Shown piece after piece: positions 36,204 through 45,856 of a stretch of DNA of 64,000 nt. Source of the DNA: Rhizobiaceae bacterium (GTDB taxonomy: Bacteria; Pseudomonadota; Alphaproteobacteria; Rhizobiales; Rhizobiaceae); the NCBI GenBank assembly GCA_029233925.1, contig JARGOX010000013.1:112056-176055 (forward strand). Direction: 5' to 3'. The notes below the pieces were generated by a model that was not told where the DNA came from, did no database searches, and saw nothing but the letters and a program-made list of their open reading frames with translations. A program made the translations under genes and the position numbers. Each line of letters opens with the position of its first letter. Position 1 is the first letter of the stretch.

Positions 36204-39200
36204 TCAAACCCTGCTGCCAAAAAGCGCGGTCAAATCATCTTCGGTCAATCCCATTGGCCCGCCGCTGGCGCCTTCAAACAGGGCATCCGCCAGCGCCTGT
36301 TTGCGCGCCTGCATGTCCTGAATGGCACTTTCAACTGTTCCGGAGGTGTAGAGGCGATGCACAAAAACCGGCTTGTCCTGCCCGATGCGGTGGGCGCGGT
36401 CCATGGCCTGGCGCTCTACCGCAGGGTTCCACCAGGGATCATACAGAATGACCGTATCAGCGGCGGTCAGGTTCAGGCCGGTGCCGCCTGCCTTGAGGCT
36501 GATCAGGAAAATCCGGGCGTCGCCCGATTGGAACCGGTCGATTTCGGCTGGACGATCCCGCGTCTGGCCGTGCAGCATCGCGTAGGACCAACCTCTTGAC
36601 TGGACTTCGGCTTCGATCAACCGAAGCATCTCGACGAATTGTGAGAAAACCAGAACCTTTCGTCCCTCGCTCATCAGTTCCTGCAGAATTTCCATGAGGC
36701 GGGAAAACTTTGCGCTCTCCTTCACCTGGGCGGCGGCCTCCAGTTTGACCAGCTTTGGATCACAACAGACCTGCCGCAGCTTCAGCAGAGCGTCCAGCAC
36801 GGTTATGCGTGAGCCGGCCAAGCCCTTTTTCGACAGCGCTTCGCGCACGCGCTCATCCATGGCGCCGCGTACGCTTTCATAGAGGGCGGCCTGTTTGCCG
36901 GTAAGGGCAATGGTTTCGTCGATGATTGTTTTTGGCGGCAGGTCCTCGGCGACCTCATCCTTTGTGCGGCGCAAGAGGAAGGGTTTGACCCGGTTTGACA
37001 ACAGCCGCTGTTGCACCTGATCCCCATATTGTTCGATGGGTTTGCGATATTCGGCAGCAAAGCTTTTCCGATCGCCCAAAAATCCGGGTATGAGCCAATC
37101 ATAGAGCGCCCACAGTTCAGTCAGATTGTTTTCTACCGGCGTGCCGGTGAGCGCAATGCGTTGACGCGCCCTGATATCCCGAATGCGTTTTGCCACGCTG
37201 GAGGCAGGGTTTTTGACGGCCTGAGCCTCGTCCAGAATCGCCAGATCAAAATCATGAGCGAACAATTGCTCACCGTCACGATTGATCAGCGGATAGGTGG
37301 TAATCACAAGATGTGCATCCGGGATCCGGTGAAATTGCTGGCGCCGATCGGGCCCGTGCAAGGTCAGCAGCTTCAGGTCCGGGGCAAAGCGCCTGGCTTC
37401 GGTTTGCCAATTGGCGATTAGGCTTGTCGGGACCACCAGCAGGCTGGGGCGATCTGTTTCTTTTTCAAGATGGCGATGGGCCAGCAAGGCTAGGGTTTGA
37501 ACCGTCTTTCCAAGCCCCATATCATCGGCAAGAATGCCGCCGAACCCGATATCGCTCAAGGCCTTGAGCCATCCGTAGCCGATCCGCTGATAGGGGCGAA
37601 GCTCGGCCTTCAGGCTCGTGGGGGGAATGTCATCGCCAATTGTCGCCAGATCCTGCAGACGTTTGCCAAGCTCCAGCAACTCAGAGCCGCCCCGCCATGG
37701 TGCGCCACACCCATCCAGAGCCTCGGCCAATTGCCGGGCGCGGCCTGCTTCGGCCTGATGAAACTGTGTCATTCCCTGGATTTCGAGAAATGCCTCGACA
37801 AAGCCGGTCAGTTTCGCGCCGGAAACCGGCACCAAAGTTCCATTCGGCAGATTCTGATACAGGACGACATCTGCCAGGTGGCTTTTCAGGTCAAACCCTT
37901 TGGGCAATTCGCCAAATTCATCCAGCGGCAAAGAGGCGATGATCTGCATGATTGTTGGCGTCACATCCAGCGCGGTTCCGTCAATATCAAGTTGCAGGCT
38001 CAGCGAGAACCAATCCTGCCCCGACGGTTCAATCATTGTCTGGAAACGGGCATCACCTTTGTAAATATGGACGGGCCAGCTTTCATCGATCTCGATTGTA
38101 AAGCCAAATGCACGGAGACGGGGCAATCCTTCGGCCATGAAATCCAGAACACAGGAACGGCTCTCCGGATCTTCCGGGGATATCCCGGGCAGGATGATGC
38201 TGACCGCCTTCATGGGTTCTGGAACACGTCCGTGTATGTCCAGAACATCGGGATGATAGCCTTCGAATTCATCCGTGATGATTTCAAGCTGCTCAGCAAG
38301 GCGCCTCTCCGCTTTAAAATTGCGTCGAATGATGCGGATCTGGTCCTTGATGCGATGACGGATGTCATCCCCGCTACCGGGCGCAAGGGAAGTCTCGATC
38401 TCGCCATAGGTTATCTGAGCGCGTATACAGGGGTAGATAACCTCCTGCCGCATCGCCATTCCACGCCCTAAATAGGCAAAGGGCTGTTCCAGCCGTTTAT
38501 GTCCGAATAATGTGAGTTTCATGGAAGGCTGCAGATCGGTGATTTCGCGAACGTCAACGGGCTTTGGTTTTGGAATGGCATCGGCATGCTCTGTCAGAAT
38601 TTCCGACACCCTGGCAACCGCCTCTGCGGGAACGATGGGCGCGGAAGCCAGGGCAAGCATCGTATTGGCGGGCATATTGGAATTTACAAACCCGATGGCG
38701 CCGCTTTCCGTGTCCATGAAGACGGGGTCCGGAAAGGGCAGGAGAAGCAGCCGATGTCCATCCGGATCATGGGTGACGAGCGTCTGGTTACCCTGAGCGT
38801 CAATGCGCCACTGGAATGCAACAGGCCTCGCTTCAGTCCACGCCAATGTCGGGCCGTGGATCGTTTCCGCTCTGGCGCGACCGGTCGCGACGATTTGCTG
38901 GAGCAGCGTGCGCAGTGTCTCGCCCTGCGGCCATTCAAATGTCGCAGGATAGGTGTTGGTGGACAGAAATCGCAACTGTGCAATGATAATGGCGTCTTCA
39001 ATTGTCGCGCCTGAAAGTGTGCGGGAAAGGTCATGGTAGCCAGCCAGTTCCTGAAAGTTTTTCCCGATATTGCCGTCTTTCTTCACATAGGCTTTGTAAG
39101 GCGTTATCTCTGCCAGACCCATCCGACTGCGCCGAAAGACGTAAAACAACTGATCGGTGGATTTTTTTGGCGTTTTCCCGGTTGAGGACGACGCCTCCGG

Positions 39201-39617
39201 GGTGCTGAACCGGTCAAGCCAGGCGCTCACCGGAACGGGCAGCTTCGCCCCAGACTGTTCCTCGGACTGCGTCTCGAATTGGGCACCATTGTGATTTTGG
39301 GTTGCCGCAGGCTCCGTGGGCGCATCGACAGATCGCCGTGCTGCTTCCAGCAGGATTGCCACCACATGTTTGCAATTGAACCCGACCGGGCATGCGCAAT
39401 GCCCATGAACATGCGACAGGTGGCCATTGGATCCACTGCGCAGCGTCACGTCAACCGAATAGATTCGCCCTCCGGACCCGGAAACGCGACCGACAATCCG
39501 GTCTCCTGCTTCCCACTGAAAGGCCGAAACCTTTCCTCTTGAAAAATAGGCAACGCCGCGTTTGTAATAGGCGGGGTCGTCAATCACCCGGGAAATGTCT
39601 GATCGCGTTATTCTCAT
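36204..39617 (-). CDS. SNF2-family DEAD/DEAH helicase with SWIM zinc finger
   Basis: Large Swi2/Snf2 ATPase of about 1137 residues. An N-terminal SWIM finger (CxC then CKHVVAILLEAA, near residue 65) precedes a long unannotated middle region. The SNF2 motor occupies the C-terminal 480 residues: Walker A region DDMGLGKTVQTLALLAH, Walker B DEAQAVKN, LTGTPVENNL, and helicase motifs SLKAGGTGLNLTAADTVILYDPWWNPAVE and RAHRIGQ. Start uncertain: 39617 or 39626 fit the family, and the frame runs to 39713. Bacterial SNF2 proteins recycle RNA polymerase or act in genome defence; a standalone role is not evident. Monocistronic. Confidence 0.87.
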   Translation of the reverse strand: MRITRSDISRVIDDPAYYKRGVAYFSRGKVSAFQWEAGDRIVGRVSGSGGRIYSVDVTLRSGSNGHLSHVHGHCACPVGFNCKHVVAILLEAARRSVDAPTEPAATQNHNGAQFETQSEEQSGAKLPVPVSAWLDRFSTPEASSSTGKTPKKSTDQLFYVFRRSRMGLAEITPYKAYVKKDGNIGKNFQELAGYHDLSRTLSGATIEDAIIIAQLRFLSTNTYPATFEWPQGETLRTLLQQIVATGRARAETIHGPTLAWTEARPVAFQWRIDAQGNQTLVTHDPDGHRLLLLPFPDPVFMDTESGAIGFVNSNMPANTMLALASAPIVPAEAVARVSEILTEHADAIPKPKPVDVREITDLQPSMKLTLFGHKRLEQPFAYLGRGMAMRQEVIYPCIRAQITYGEIETSLAPGSGDDIRHRIKDQIRIIRRNFKAERRLAEQLEIITDEFEGYHPDVLDIHGRVPEPMKAVSIILPGISPEDPESRSCVLDFMAEGLPRLRAFGFTIEIDESWPVHIYKGDARFQTMIEPSGQDWFSLSLQLDIDGTALDVTPTIMQIIASLPLDEFGELPKGFDLKSHLADVVLYQNLPNGTLVPVSGAKLTGFVEAFLEIQGMTQFHQAEAGRARQLAEALDGCGAPWRGGSELLELGKRLQDLATIGDDIPPTSLKAELRPYQRIGYGWLKALSDIGFGGILADDMGLGKTVQTLALLAHRHLEKETDRPSLLVVPTSLIANWQTEARRFAPDLKLLTLHGPDRRQQFHRIPDAHLVITTYPLINRDGEQLFAHDFDLAILDEAQAVKNPASSVAKRIRDIRARQRIALTGTPVENNLTELWALYDWLIPGFLGDRKSFAAEYRKPIEQYGDQVQQRLLSNRVKPFLLRRTKDEVAEDLPPKTIIDETIALTGKQAALYESVRGAMDERVREALSKKGLAGSRITVLDALLKLRQVCCDPKLVKLEAAAQVKESAKFSRLMEILQELMSEGRKVLVFSQFVEMLRLIEAEVQSRGWSYAMLHGQTRDRPAEIDRFQSGDARIFLISLKAGGTGLNLTAADTVILYDPWWNPAVERQAMDRAHRIGQDKPVFVHRLYTSGTVESAIQDMQARKQALADALFEGASGGPMGLTEDDLTALFGSRV

Positions 39618-39859
39618 ACGCCACATTTTGTGTCTGAAGTGGAATTGGTCAAGAAAAACCATTGCAATCTTCAGGCTTTTCGCCCGCGTCATGTGGATTG
39701 GGCGCAAGGCCAAACCCTGTGCAGATCATGGACGTTCGCTCACGGGATGCAGGTTTGCTGCGGGCACAGCAATGCCGGAGATTTGCGTATATCACCCCAG
39801 GGAATTGGGCCTGGTATCAGGGGAAGGTTTGAAAGCGTGTCGAGCAAAAATGTAATTCT

Positions 39860-39884
39860 CCCTGCCCCTGCAAAACGGGCAGGG
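39860..39884 (-). terminator. hairpin between AraC and SNF2 genes
   Basis: CCCTGCCC and GGGCAGGG form a perfect 8-bp stem with a 9-nt loop, 27 bp after the stop of the minus-strand AraC gene. On the minus strand TTACATTTTT follows about 6 nt later, so it may terminate that gene. Confidence 0.55.
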
Positions 39885-39910
39885 GCCCCTGCGCAGCGGT
39901 CTCACAGAAT

Positions 39911-40966
39911 TCAGGTCGCCTGCCTGGTTGTCGCCGCCCCTATTCTTTGTGTCTGCAGGGTTTCATTGGGGCTCTCTCCATAGCGTTGTTTGTAATCAAC
40001 GGAAAAGCGCCCGAAGTGCGCGAAGCCAACGCGCTCACAAATGTCACCAATTCTTTCATCCGACGAGGCGTTCGCCAACAGGTGCCGCGCTTCGCGGAGG
40101 CGCGTTTCACGCAGGAATTGCTGCGGTGTTTGTCCAAGCTCAGCCTTGAATCCCAATTGCAGACTGCGCGTCGAGATTTGCAGCATCTCGGCGATCTTGC
40201 CAATCATCATCGGTTCGCCAAGGTTGTCACGAATGTATTGCACCGCTCTTTTCACATGGACGTTGGTGGCGTGAAAACAGCCTTCGGCGATCAGCGTGCT
40301 GATGTCGTTTGGCTGGCAAAACAGAAAGTTCTCTATCAATTGTTCTTCGACAAGGACCTGCGTGTGCAGGTTGCCTTGATCATAGATCACATTCCTCTCG
40401 GCCAGGGAACAACAGGTGCGCAGCCTTTGCACCCAATGGCGCACATCTGCCGCATTCTGGTTGACCGCTGTCTGGAAGGTGACGGGTTGGTTGAGTGTCC
40501 GGCCAACAAGGCGCTCTGCAATGCGGTGCAGACAGGCCGCATCAATTTGCAGCAAAAGTTGTGAACAGCCTTCGCGCCAGCGCATTGACGTGTGGCGATG
40601 GGGATTCAGGACACTCCCAAGTCCCGGGCCGGTGTCAACGTCCCCATCGGAATTATTGATTTGCGCATGTCCGGCGAGCGGAATCTGAATCAGGTAAAAT
40701 GTCCCCAATTCTCCCGGTTCGATTTTGACATCGGCCCCATAACGGATGATGTTGAGCGATGTGGTCAGACCTTCGACCCGGTTGTGAACCGCATCAAAAT
40801 GACCTTTTGCAGTGACCTGTTCCAGCCGATGATCGCAGAATTTTCGAGCCACGATTGCGCGCGCCTCATCCACGTCGCTGGATTGAAAAAGACAATTCTT
40901 CGCCAGTGGCAAAGCAGCCTTGTCGATTCTTGTCATGTCTACACGCGTTTCTCCCAACACATGCAT
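39911..40966 (-). CDS. AraC-family transcriptional regulator
   Basis: Regulator of 351 residues. The N-terminal ligand domain resembles the AraC_binding_2/FeaR type (YGADVKIEPGELGTFYLIQIPLAGHAQI near residue 80). The C-terminal double helix-turn-helix reads MIGKIAEMLQISTRSLQLGF and IGDICERVGFAHFGRFSVDY. An internal ATG at 40936 is an alternative start. It diverges from the cupin/monooxygenase pair and probably controls it. Confidence 0.88.
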   Translation of the reverse strand: MHVLGETRVDMTRIDKAALPLAKNCLFQSSDVDEARAIVARKFCDHRLEQVTAKGHFDAVHNRVEGLTTSLNIIRYGADVKIEPGELGTFYLIQIPLAGHAQINNSDGDVDTGPGLGSVLNPHRHTSMRWREGCSQLLLQIDAACLHRIAERLVGRTLNQPVTFQTAVNQNAADVRHWVQRLRTCCSLAERNVIYDQGNLHTQVLVEEQLIENFLFCQPNDISTLIAEGCFHATNVHVKRAVQYIRDNLGEPMMIGKIAEMLQISTRSLQLGFKAELGQTPQQFLRETRLREARHLLANASSDERIGDICERVGFAHFGRFSVDYKQRYGESPNETLQTQRIGAATTRQAT

Positions 40967-41079
40967 AGCACATTTGGCGCCTCGCGCCGAATTGCCGCGG
41001 AATTTGATTTCGCATTCCGGATAACGGCTTTGGCCTGTCAGCGTTAGCCTTTGTCACGTCAACGAACAGGGAGATGACA

Positions 41080-41544
41080 ATGTATAATGGACAAGGGGTT
41101 ACCGGTTCAAGCGAAGCGCTGGGCGGCGCCGCATGGAATGTGGTGGGGCACACCTATACCCCCAAACTTTTGTCGGACAATGCTTTTATCTGGCACGCCG
41201 TCGTTCCGCCCGAGACATTTGTGCCACCGCATGTTCATCCAATGCAGGATGAATGGATCTACGTTCTCGAAGGCAATCTGGAAGTGGATTTCGGATACGA
41301 AGAGGGCAATGTCATTGCCAACAGGGCTGGCCCGGGCGACATGGTTCGCATGCCAATGGGCGTGGCGCATGGCGTTTACAACCGGTCGGGAAAAGAGGCG
41401 ACCTGCGTCTTTGGTGTATCGCCTTCCGGGAAGATCTTTGAACTGTTCGGGGCTCTGGACGGTGTCACCGATCCCGACGAACTGGTTCGTCTTTCCGCCC
41501 GGCACGAGGTGAATTTCCTGCCGCCCCCACCGGGCGCAGAATGA
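41080..41544 (+). CDS. cupin-domain protein
   Basis: Single-domain cupin of 154 residues. The metal-site motifs are visible: PPHVHPMQDEWIYVLEGNLEVD near residue 50 (HxH..E) and GDMVRMPMGVAHGVYN near 90 (second His). ATG at 41080 sits 7 nt after GGGAG; an ATG at 41074 would lie directly on that site. It overlaps or abuts the monooxygenase gene. Catalytic or sensory role unknown. Confidence 0.85.
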   Translation: MYNGQGVTGSSEALGGAAWNVVGHTYTPKLLSDNAFIWHAVVPPETFVPPHVHPMQDEWIYVLEGNLEVDFGYEEGNVIANRAGPGDMVRMPMGVAHGVYNRSGKEATCVFGVSPSGKIFELFGALDGVTDPDELVRLSARHEVNFLPPPPGAE

Positions 41545-41555
41545 GGAGCGCTCCC

Positions 41556-43043
41556 ATGGTTAAATGTAAAACCGTCGCAGTGATCGGCGGCGGCGTCTCC
41601 GGACTTGCCGCAGCCAAAGCTTTCGACGAACGTGGCCACAAGGTGATTGGCTTTGAAAGCAGTCATGACTTCGGCGGGGTGTGGGAACCATCCCGCAGCT
41701 ACCCCGGGGTGCAGACCCAATCACCCAAAGAGCTCTATCGCTATACCGATATGGCGATGCCGGACGACTACCCCCAATGGCCCAAGGGCCCGCAGGTGCA
41801 TGCCTATCTGCATTCCTATGCCGACAAGCACAAGCTGGGGCGCCTTTTTCACCTGAACACCAAAGTGACGGGCATGGAGCGGCGCGCTGACGGTCAAGCG
41901 GGCTGGACCTTGACGCTGGAAAACGCCGGCAGCACCCGGACGCAGGACTTTGACTTTGTCGCCGTGTGCACAGGTCAGTTTTCCTACAAGAACACACTCA
42001 CCCACCCGGGTCAGGAGGAATTCGTCGCGCAAAGCGGGCAGGTGATGCATTCATCAGACTACACCGACCCGGAGATCGCCCGGGGCAAACATGTGGTCGT
42101 GCTCGGGGGGTCAAAATCTTCGACCGATATTGCCGTGAACGCGGTTCAGCACGGCGCCGAACAGGTGACGATGGTCTATCGCAAAAATGTTTGGCGGATC
42201 CCCTATTTCATTGGTGGCATAAACTTCAAGCGGCTTTTGTACATGCGGGCGCAGGAGATGCAGTTCAACAGCTGGGGCCGCGGGCCGCTCAAGAAGCTGT
42301 TTGCTGCGGTCACAAAACCTCTTGTCTGGGCCAATTTCCGCGGGCTCGAGACCATGTTGAAGATGCAACTTGGTTTGAAAAAGTGGAATATGGTGCCCGA
42401 TATGCCGATCGAGAAAGAGGCCTGTTGCTCTTTGCCTCTCGTGACGCCGGGATTCTTCGAGGCGCTGAAAACGGGCAAACTGCGCACGGTTCTTGGCACT
42501 TACCAGCAGTATGTCGGCGACAGTGTGATGCTGACGACGGGCGAAAAACTGCGCTGTGATGTGTCGGTTCTGGCCGTGGGGTGGAAGCTCGGTGTCCCTG
42601 TCTTGCCGGATGAATATCGCGAGAAGCTGGTCGCCAAGGATGGGCAGTATCGGGTCTATCGCCTTGCCGTCAATCCGGACCTGCCGGACATGGGCTTTGT
42701 CGGGTTCAATTCCAGCTTCTGCACCATTCTGTCAGCCGAGATGATCGCCTCCTGGCTGGTGCGTTTTGCTGACGGTCAATTGGTCAACCAACCGAGCGAC
42801 GCGGCGATGCGGAGCAATATCGAGATGATGCTGAACTGGCGCCGCAACGAACGCCCCTCCGCAAAGGTCTACGGTGGGCTGTGTTCGGCGCCGTTTCACT
42901 TCAAGCATTTTGATGAATTGCTGGCGGATATGGGGGCTGGAAAGGCCAAAAGGTCAAACCCTTTGGCCGAGCAGTTCTCCTTTCCAAATGCTGATGCCTA
43001 CGGTGAATTCCTGGCCTCAACGCCGCAATACACGGCAGGATAA
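41556..43043 (+). CDS. flavin-containing monooxygenase
   Basis: FAD/NADPH monooxygenase of 495 residues. FAD motif is VIGGGVSGLAAAKAF at the N terminus and the NADPH motif is VVLGGSKSSTDIA near residue 190. The FMO/Baeyer-Villiger-type fingerprint (HPGQEEFVAQSGQVMHSSDY) lies between them. ATG at 41556 is 7 nt after AGGAG; the ATG at 41541 overlaps the cupin stop. Operon with the cupin gene. Probable N-, S- or Baeyer-Villiger oxygenation; substrate unknown. Confidence 0.87.
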   Translation: MVKCKTVAVIGGGVSGLAAAKAFDERGHKVIGFESSHDFGGVWEPSRSYPGVQTQSPKELYRYTDMAMPDDYPQWPKGPQVHAYLHSYADKHKLGRLFHLNTKVTGMERRADGQAGWTLTLENAGSTRTQDFDFVAVCTGQFSYKNTLTHPGQEEFVAQSGQVMHSSDYTDPEIARGKHVVVLGGSKSSTDIAVNAVQHGAEQVTMVYRKNVWRIPYFIGGINFKRLLYMRAQEMQFNSWGRGPLKKLFAAVTKPLVWANFRGLETMLKMQLGLKKWNMVPDMPIEKEACCSLPLVTPGFFEALKTGKLRTVLGTYQQYVGDSVMLTTGEKLRCDVSVLAVGWKLGVPVLPDEYREKLVAKDGQYRVYRLAVNPDLPDMGFVGFNSSFCTILSAEMIASWLVRFADGQLVNQPSDAAMRSNIEMMLNWRRNERPSAKVYGGLCSAPFHFKHFDELLADMGAGKAKRSNPLAEQFSFPNADAYGEFLASTPQYTAG

Positions 43044-43176
43044 CGTCCGGTGTAACGAGCCTTCGACAATCCCGGGGCGGTTCAACCCGGGGCATGTCGA
43101 AGGCTCTGACCCGCGTTCCAGGCGGATCGACTCACTGGATCACCAACAGAGTGGTTCAATCAAAGCCAGACATGCT

Positions 43177-44571
43177 CTACGCCTTCGGTGCGATATTCTG
43201 ATTGAAGCGGAACCGGTTTTTCGGATCGTATCTGGTCTTGATCTCGACAAGCCGTTGATAGTTCGGACCGAAACTTGTCCGCGTCAACGCCGCGTTGTCC
43301 TCACCATGTCCCGGAAAATTCAGGTAGGCACGCCCATGATGGCCAAATTCTTCGTAATTGGACCAGCCATCCCGAGACCAGGCAATGTTTGCCGCATCGT
43401 CACCGGGATCGGTCCAGACGCTATCGAGTGAATACATCCATCCCATGGATCGGTCGCCAAAGGCGGTGGCGTCCGCTGCAACGGCGGCGGTTGCGCCACC
43501 AAAGTTCCAAAGCGATGAGAGTGAATTGTCCGAAGGCGCTGCCAGGGCATTGGCCATGGCAAGGTCAATCATCTCGTCTGTCAGCTCTGTCAGATAGCGG
43601 GCTTTCCAGTAGCAGCGAAAATCGCCGGCAGGCATGAGCGTATCGAACAATTGTTGCACATCGCAGTAATTCATCCGCCCGGAAAAATCAGCCGACATTG
43701 CGCCAAGTTCGCGAAGGGGCTGAAGCAGCGCTTCACCTTCAGCGGCGTCACCATTGTAGACGCAAGCCAGTGTAAAGACACGGCTGCCCCAGTGTTCCTC
43801 GGGGAAATCCTCTCCCCCTGCGGTGGAAAACTCGCAAAGCGAGGCAACCCTATCGCCATGTTTGGCGAGAAAGTTGCGCCACGCACGAATTGGTTCGGGC
43901 CCGTCTTCAACCAGGTAGATGGGAGCCGCGAACATGACTTCGGGGCCTATGGGGTGCAGCGCGAATTCGAATTGCACCACGACGCCGAAGTTGCCGCCCC
44001 CACCCTGCAGAGCCCAAAGCAACTCGGGGTTTTCGTCTGCACTGGTATGGATAAGCCTGCCATCTGCGGTGACCACGTCAGCGCCTAGCAAATTGTCGAT
44101 CGCCAGACCGTGCTGCGCGCGCAGCCAGCCAATGCCACCCGATAGCGTCAGGCCCGCCACGCCGGTGTCGGAAATCAGACCACCGGGGGTTGCAAGCCCA
44201 TGCTTCTGTGTCGCTGCATCCACATCACGCCACAGCGCGCCGCCTTGCACCTTTGCCACCTGCGCAGATGCATCAACCGTCACTGCGCGCATCAGCGAAA
44301 GGTCGATCACCACACCGCCATCACAGACCCCATGCCCGGCAACATTGTGTCCGCCGCCACGAATAGCGATGGGCAGGTCACGGGCAGCTGCGAGCTTGAC
44401 CGCTGCTTGCACATCGCCGGCATGCCTGCATTGCGCGATCAGTGCCGGATGACGATCTATCATCGCATTCCAGACACCCCGCGCACCATCAAATCGCGGG
44501 TCTTCGGGGCCAATCATTTCGCCATCAAACTCAAGTGACAGCCTATCCAAACTCTTCCTGTAGTCATTCAT
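43177..44571 (-). CDS. FAD-binding oxidoreductase, berberine-bridge-enzyme type
   Basis: FAD-linked oxidase of 464 residues (PCMH/FAD_binding_4 fold plus C-terminal BBE domain). The FAD-anchoring motif is IAIRGGGHNVAGHGVCDGG near residue 60, with the histidine position used for covalent flavin in this family. The BBE end is AYLNFPGHGE and FDPK-like YDPKNRFRFNQNI. The start at 44571 follows a GGAAG site. It diverges from the GlxA-type regulator gene and is convergent with the monooxygenase gene. Substrate unknown; alcohols or sugar hydroxyls are typical. Confidence 0.88.
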   Translation of the reverse strand: MNDYRKSLDRLSLEFDGEMIGPEDPRFDGARGVWNAMIDRHPALIAQCRHAGDVQAAVKLAAARDLPIAIRGGGHNVAGHGVCDGGVVIDLSLMRAVTVDASAQVAKVQGGALWRDVDAATQKHGLATPGGLISDTGVAGLTLSGGIGWLRAQHGLAIDNLLGADVVTADGRLIHTSADENPELLWALQGGGGNFGVVVQFEFALHPIGPEVMFAAPIYLVEDGPEPIRAWRNFLAKHGDRVASLCEFSTAGGEDFPEEHWGSRVFTLACVYNGDAAEGEALLQPLRELGAMSADFSGRMNYCDVQQLFDTLMPAGDFRCYWKARYLTELTDEMIDLAMANALAAPSDNSLSSLWNFGGATAAVAADATAFGDRSMGWMYSLDSVWTDPGDDAANIAWSRDGWSNYEEFGHHGRAYLNFPGHGEDNAALTRTSFGPNYQRLVEIKTRYDPKNRFRFNQNIAPKA

Positions 44572-44712
44572 CCTGTGCTTCCTTTCAAAATGCACTTTGA
44601 TGCTATGCCGACACATCGGCCTGGCAGAGTGGCATTTTGGCCAGGCACAAGGCATACTGGACACCTGCCCATGGCAAACCTGTCACAACCGTGCGCAATT
44701 GGACAAAGATCA

Positions 44713-45753
44713 ATGATGAGCAAAGCCGGCAAGCCCCTGATCGTGCTGCTCGCTGCACCGGAAACATCAGCCTCCGTGCTCTACGGTTTGTATGATGTCC
44801 TGCTCTCCGTCGGCGCCGTTTATTGTGACATGGTCTCGGGATCGCCGGGTGACGCGCTGCTGGACATCAGGATTGCTTCGGCGGACGGAAGACCATTTCA
44901 CTGTGTCGGGAATATTCCGGTTGAACCGCATATGTCGGTTGCCAATCAGCCGACACCCGATGCCGTTGTCATTTGTGACATGTATACGTCGATCTATGAT
45001 GTACCGAAGGGCCGATACCCCCGTGAAATCGCCTGGCTGCAGAAGATGCACGCAAATGGCGCCATGCTCACGTCCGTCTGTTCAGGATCGCTGCTTCTTG
45101 CGGAAACAGGGCTCCTGGACGGGAAACAGGCGACAGCGCATTGGGCCTACCGTGACATGTTTCAACGCCACTATCCAAAAGTCTCCTTTCGCAATGAATC
45201 CATTCTGTGTCTGGCCGCCGAAGCAGATCGCATCGTGACGGCAGGTGGTGTCAGCGCCTGGCATGATCTGGCTGTCTATTTGATCGCCAGGTTCTGCGGG
45301 TACCGGCATGCGATTGAAACCGCGAAGGTGTTTTTGATCAGCGGCCACTCTGAAGGCCAGTCGCCTTACGCAGTCATGACCCGTCCAATGGAAACCTCAG
45401 ATGCGCAAATTTCTGACTGCCAGGTCTGGATCGCTGACAATTACGCGCGCGCCAGGCCGGTCGAACAAATGGTTGCCCGATCCGGCCTGAACCCGCGTAC
45501 GTTTTCGCGCCGATTTCGTTCTGCCACTGGCTTTGCGCCCATCGAATATGTGCAGGCGCTCAGGATAGAAGAAGCCAAGCAGATGCTCGAAACCGATGTG
45601 ATTTCAGTGGACGAGGTTGGCGGTTCAGTTGGTTATGAAGACCCGGCATCGTTTCGCAGGCTATTCAAACGCGGCGTTGGTCTGTCACCAGCGGCCTATC
45701 GAAAGAAATTCCAACGCATCTCGCAGATCGCCAGACCCATTGCGGCGGGGTGA
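44713..45753 (+). CDS. GlxA-type AraC-family regulator (DJ-1/PfpI plus AraC)
   Basis: Regulator of 346 residues. The N-terminal DJ-1/PfpI-like domain has the nucleophile-elbow region TSVCSGSLLLAETGLLDG near residue 120. The C-terminal AraC helix-turn-helix reads VEQMVARSGLNPRTFSRRFRSATGFAP and SVDEVGGSVGYEDPASFRRLFKRGVGLSP. It diverges from the BBE-type oxidase gene and likely regulates it. The gene stops 8 bp before the duplicated permease tail, placing a recombination junction right at its 3' end. Confidence 0.88.
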   Translation: MMSKAGKPLIVLLAAPETSASVLYGLYDVLLSVGAVYCDMVSGSPGDALLDIRIASADGRPFHCVGNIPVEPHMSVANQPTPDAVVICDMYTSIYDVPKGRYPREIAWLQKMHANGAMLTSVCSGSLLLAETGLLDGKQATAHWAYRDMFQRHYPKVSFRNESILCLAAEADRIVTAGGVSAWHDLAVYLIARFCGYRHAIETAKVFLISGHSEGQSPYAVMTRPMETSDAQISDCQVWIADNYARARPVEQMVARSGLNPRTFSRRFRSATGFAPIEYVQALRIEEAKQMLETDVISVDEVGGSVGYEDPASFRRLFKRGVGLSPAAYRKKFQRISQIARPIAAG

Positions 45754-45761
45754 TGGCGTGG

Positions 45762-45829
45762 TCTATCTGGCGCTGGCCGTCACAGGGTCACTTGCCGCCG
45801 GCCATGTCTTCGATTGGGTGGTGTGAGGG
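45762..45829 (+). pseudogene. orphan 3' end of the YraQ/ArsP-type permease gene
   Basis: These 68 bp match 27,863-27,930 at 63 positions and encode the permease C terminus (YLALAVTGSLAAGHVFDWVV, then TGA). No other part of the permease gene is present. Same orientation as the intact gene. It marks the right edge of an 18-kb accessory block. Confidence 0.8.
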
Positions 45830-45856
45830 GCAGGGTGCGTGGGCGGCAAATCGGGA

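Noticed and set aside
37497-38471. Long plus-strand open frame inside the SNF2 gene
   Set aside because: It is antisense to the motor-containing gene and shows no recognisable domain; the minus-strand frame has all helicase motifs.
27931-45761. Integrase or transposase inside the bracketed block
   Set aside because: I looked for tyrosine or serine recombinase and DDE motifs in the larger frames and found none; the SNF2 protein is not a recombinase.
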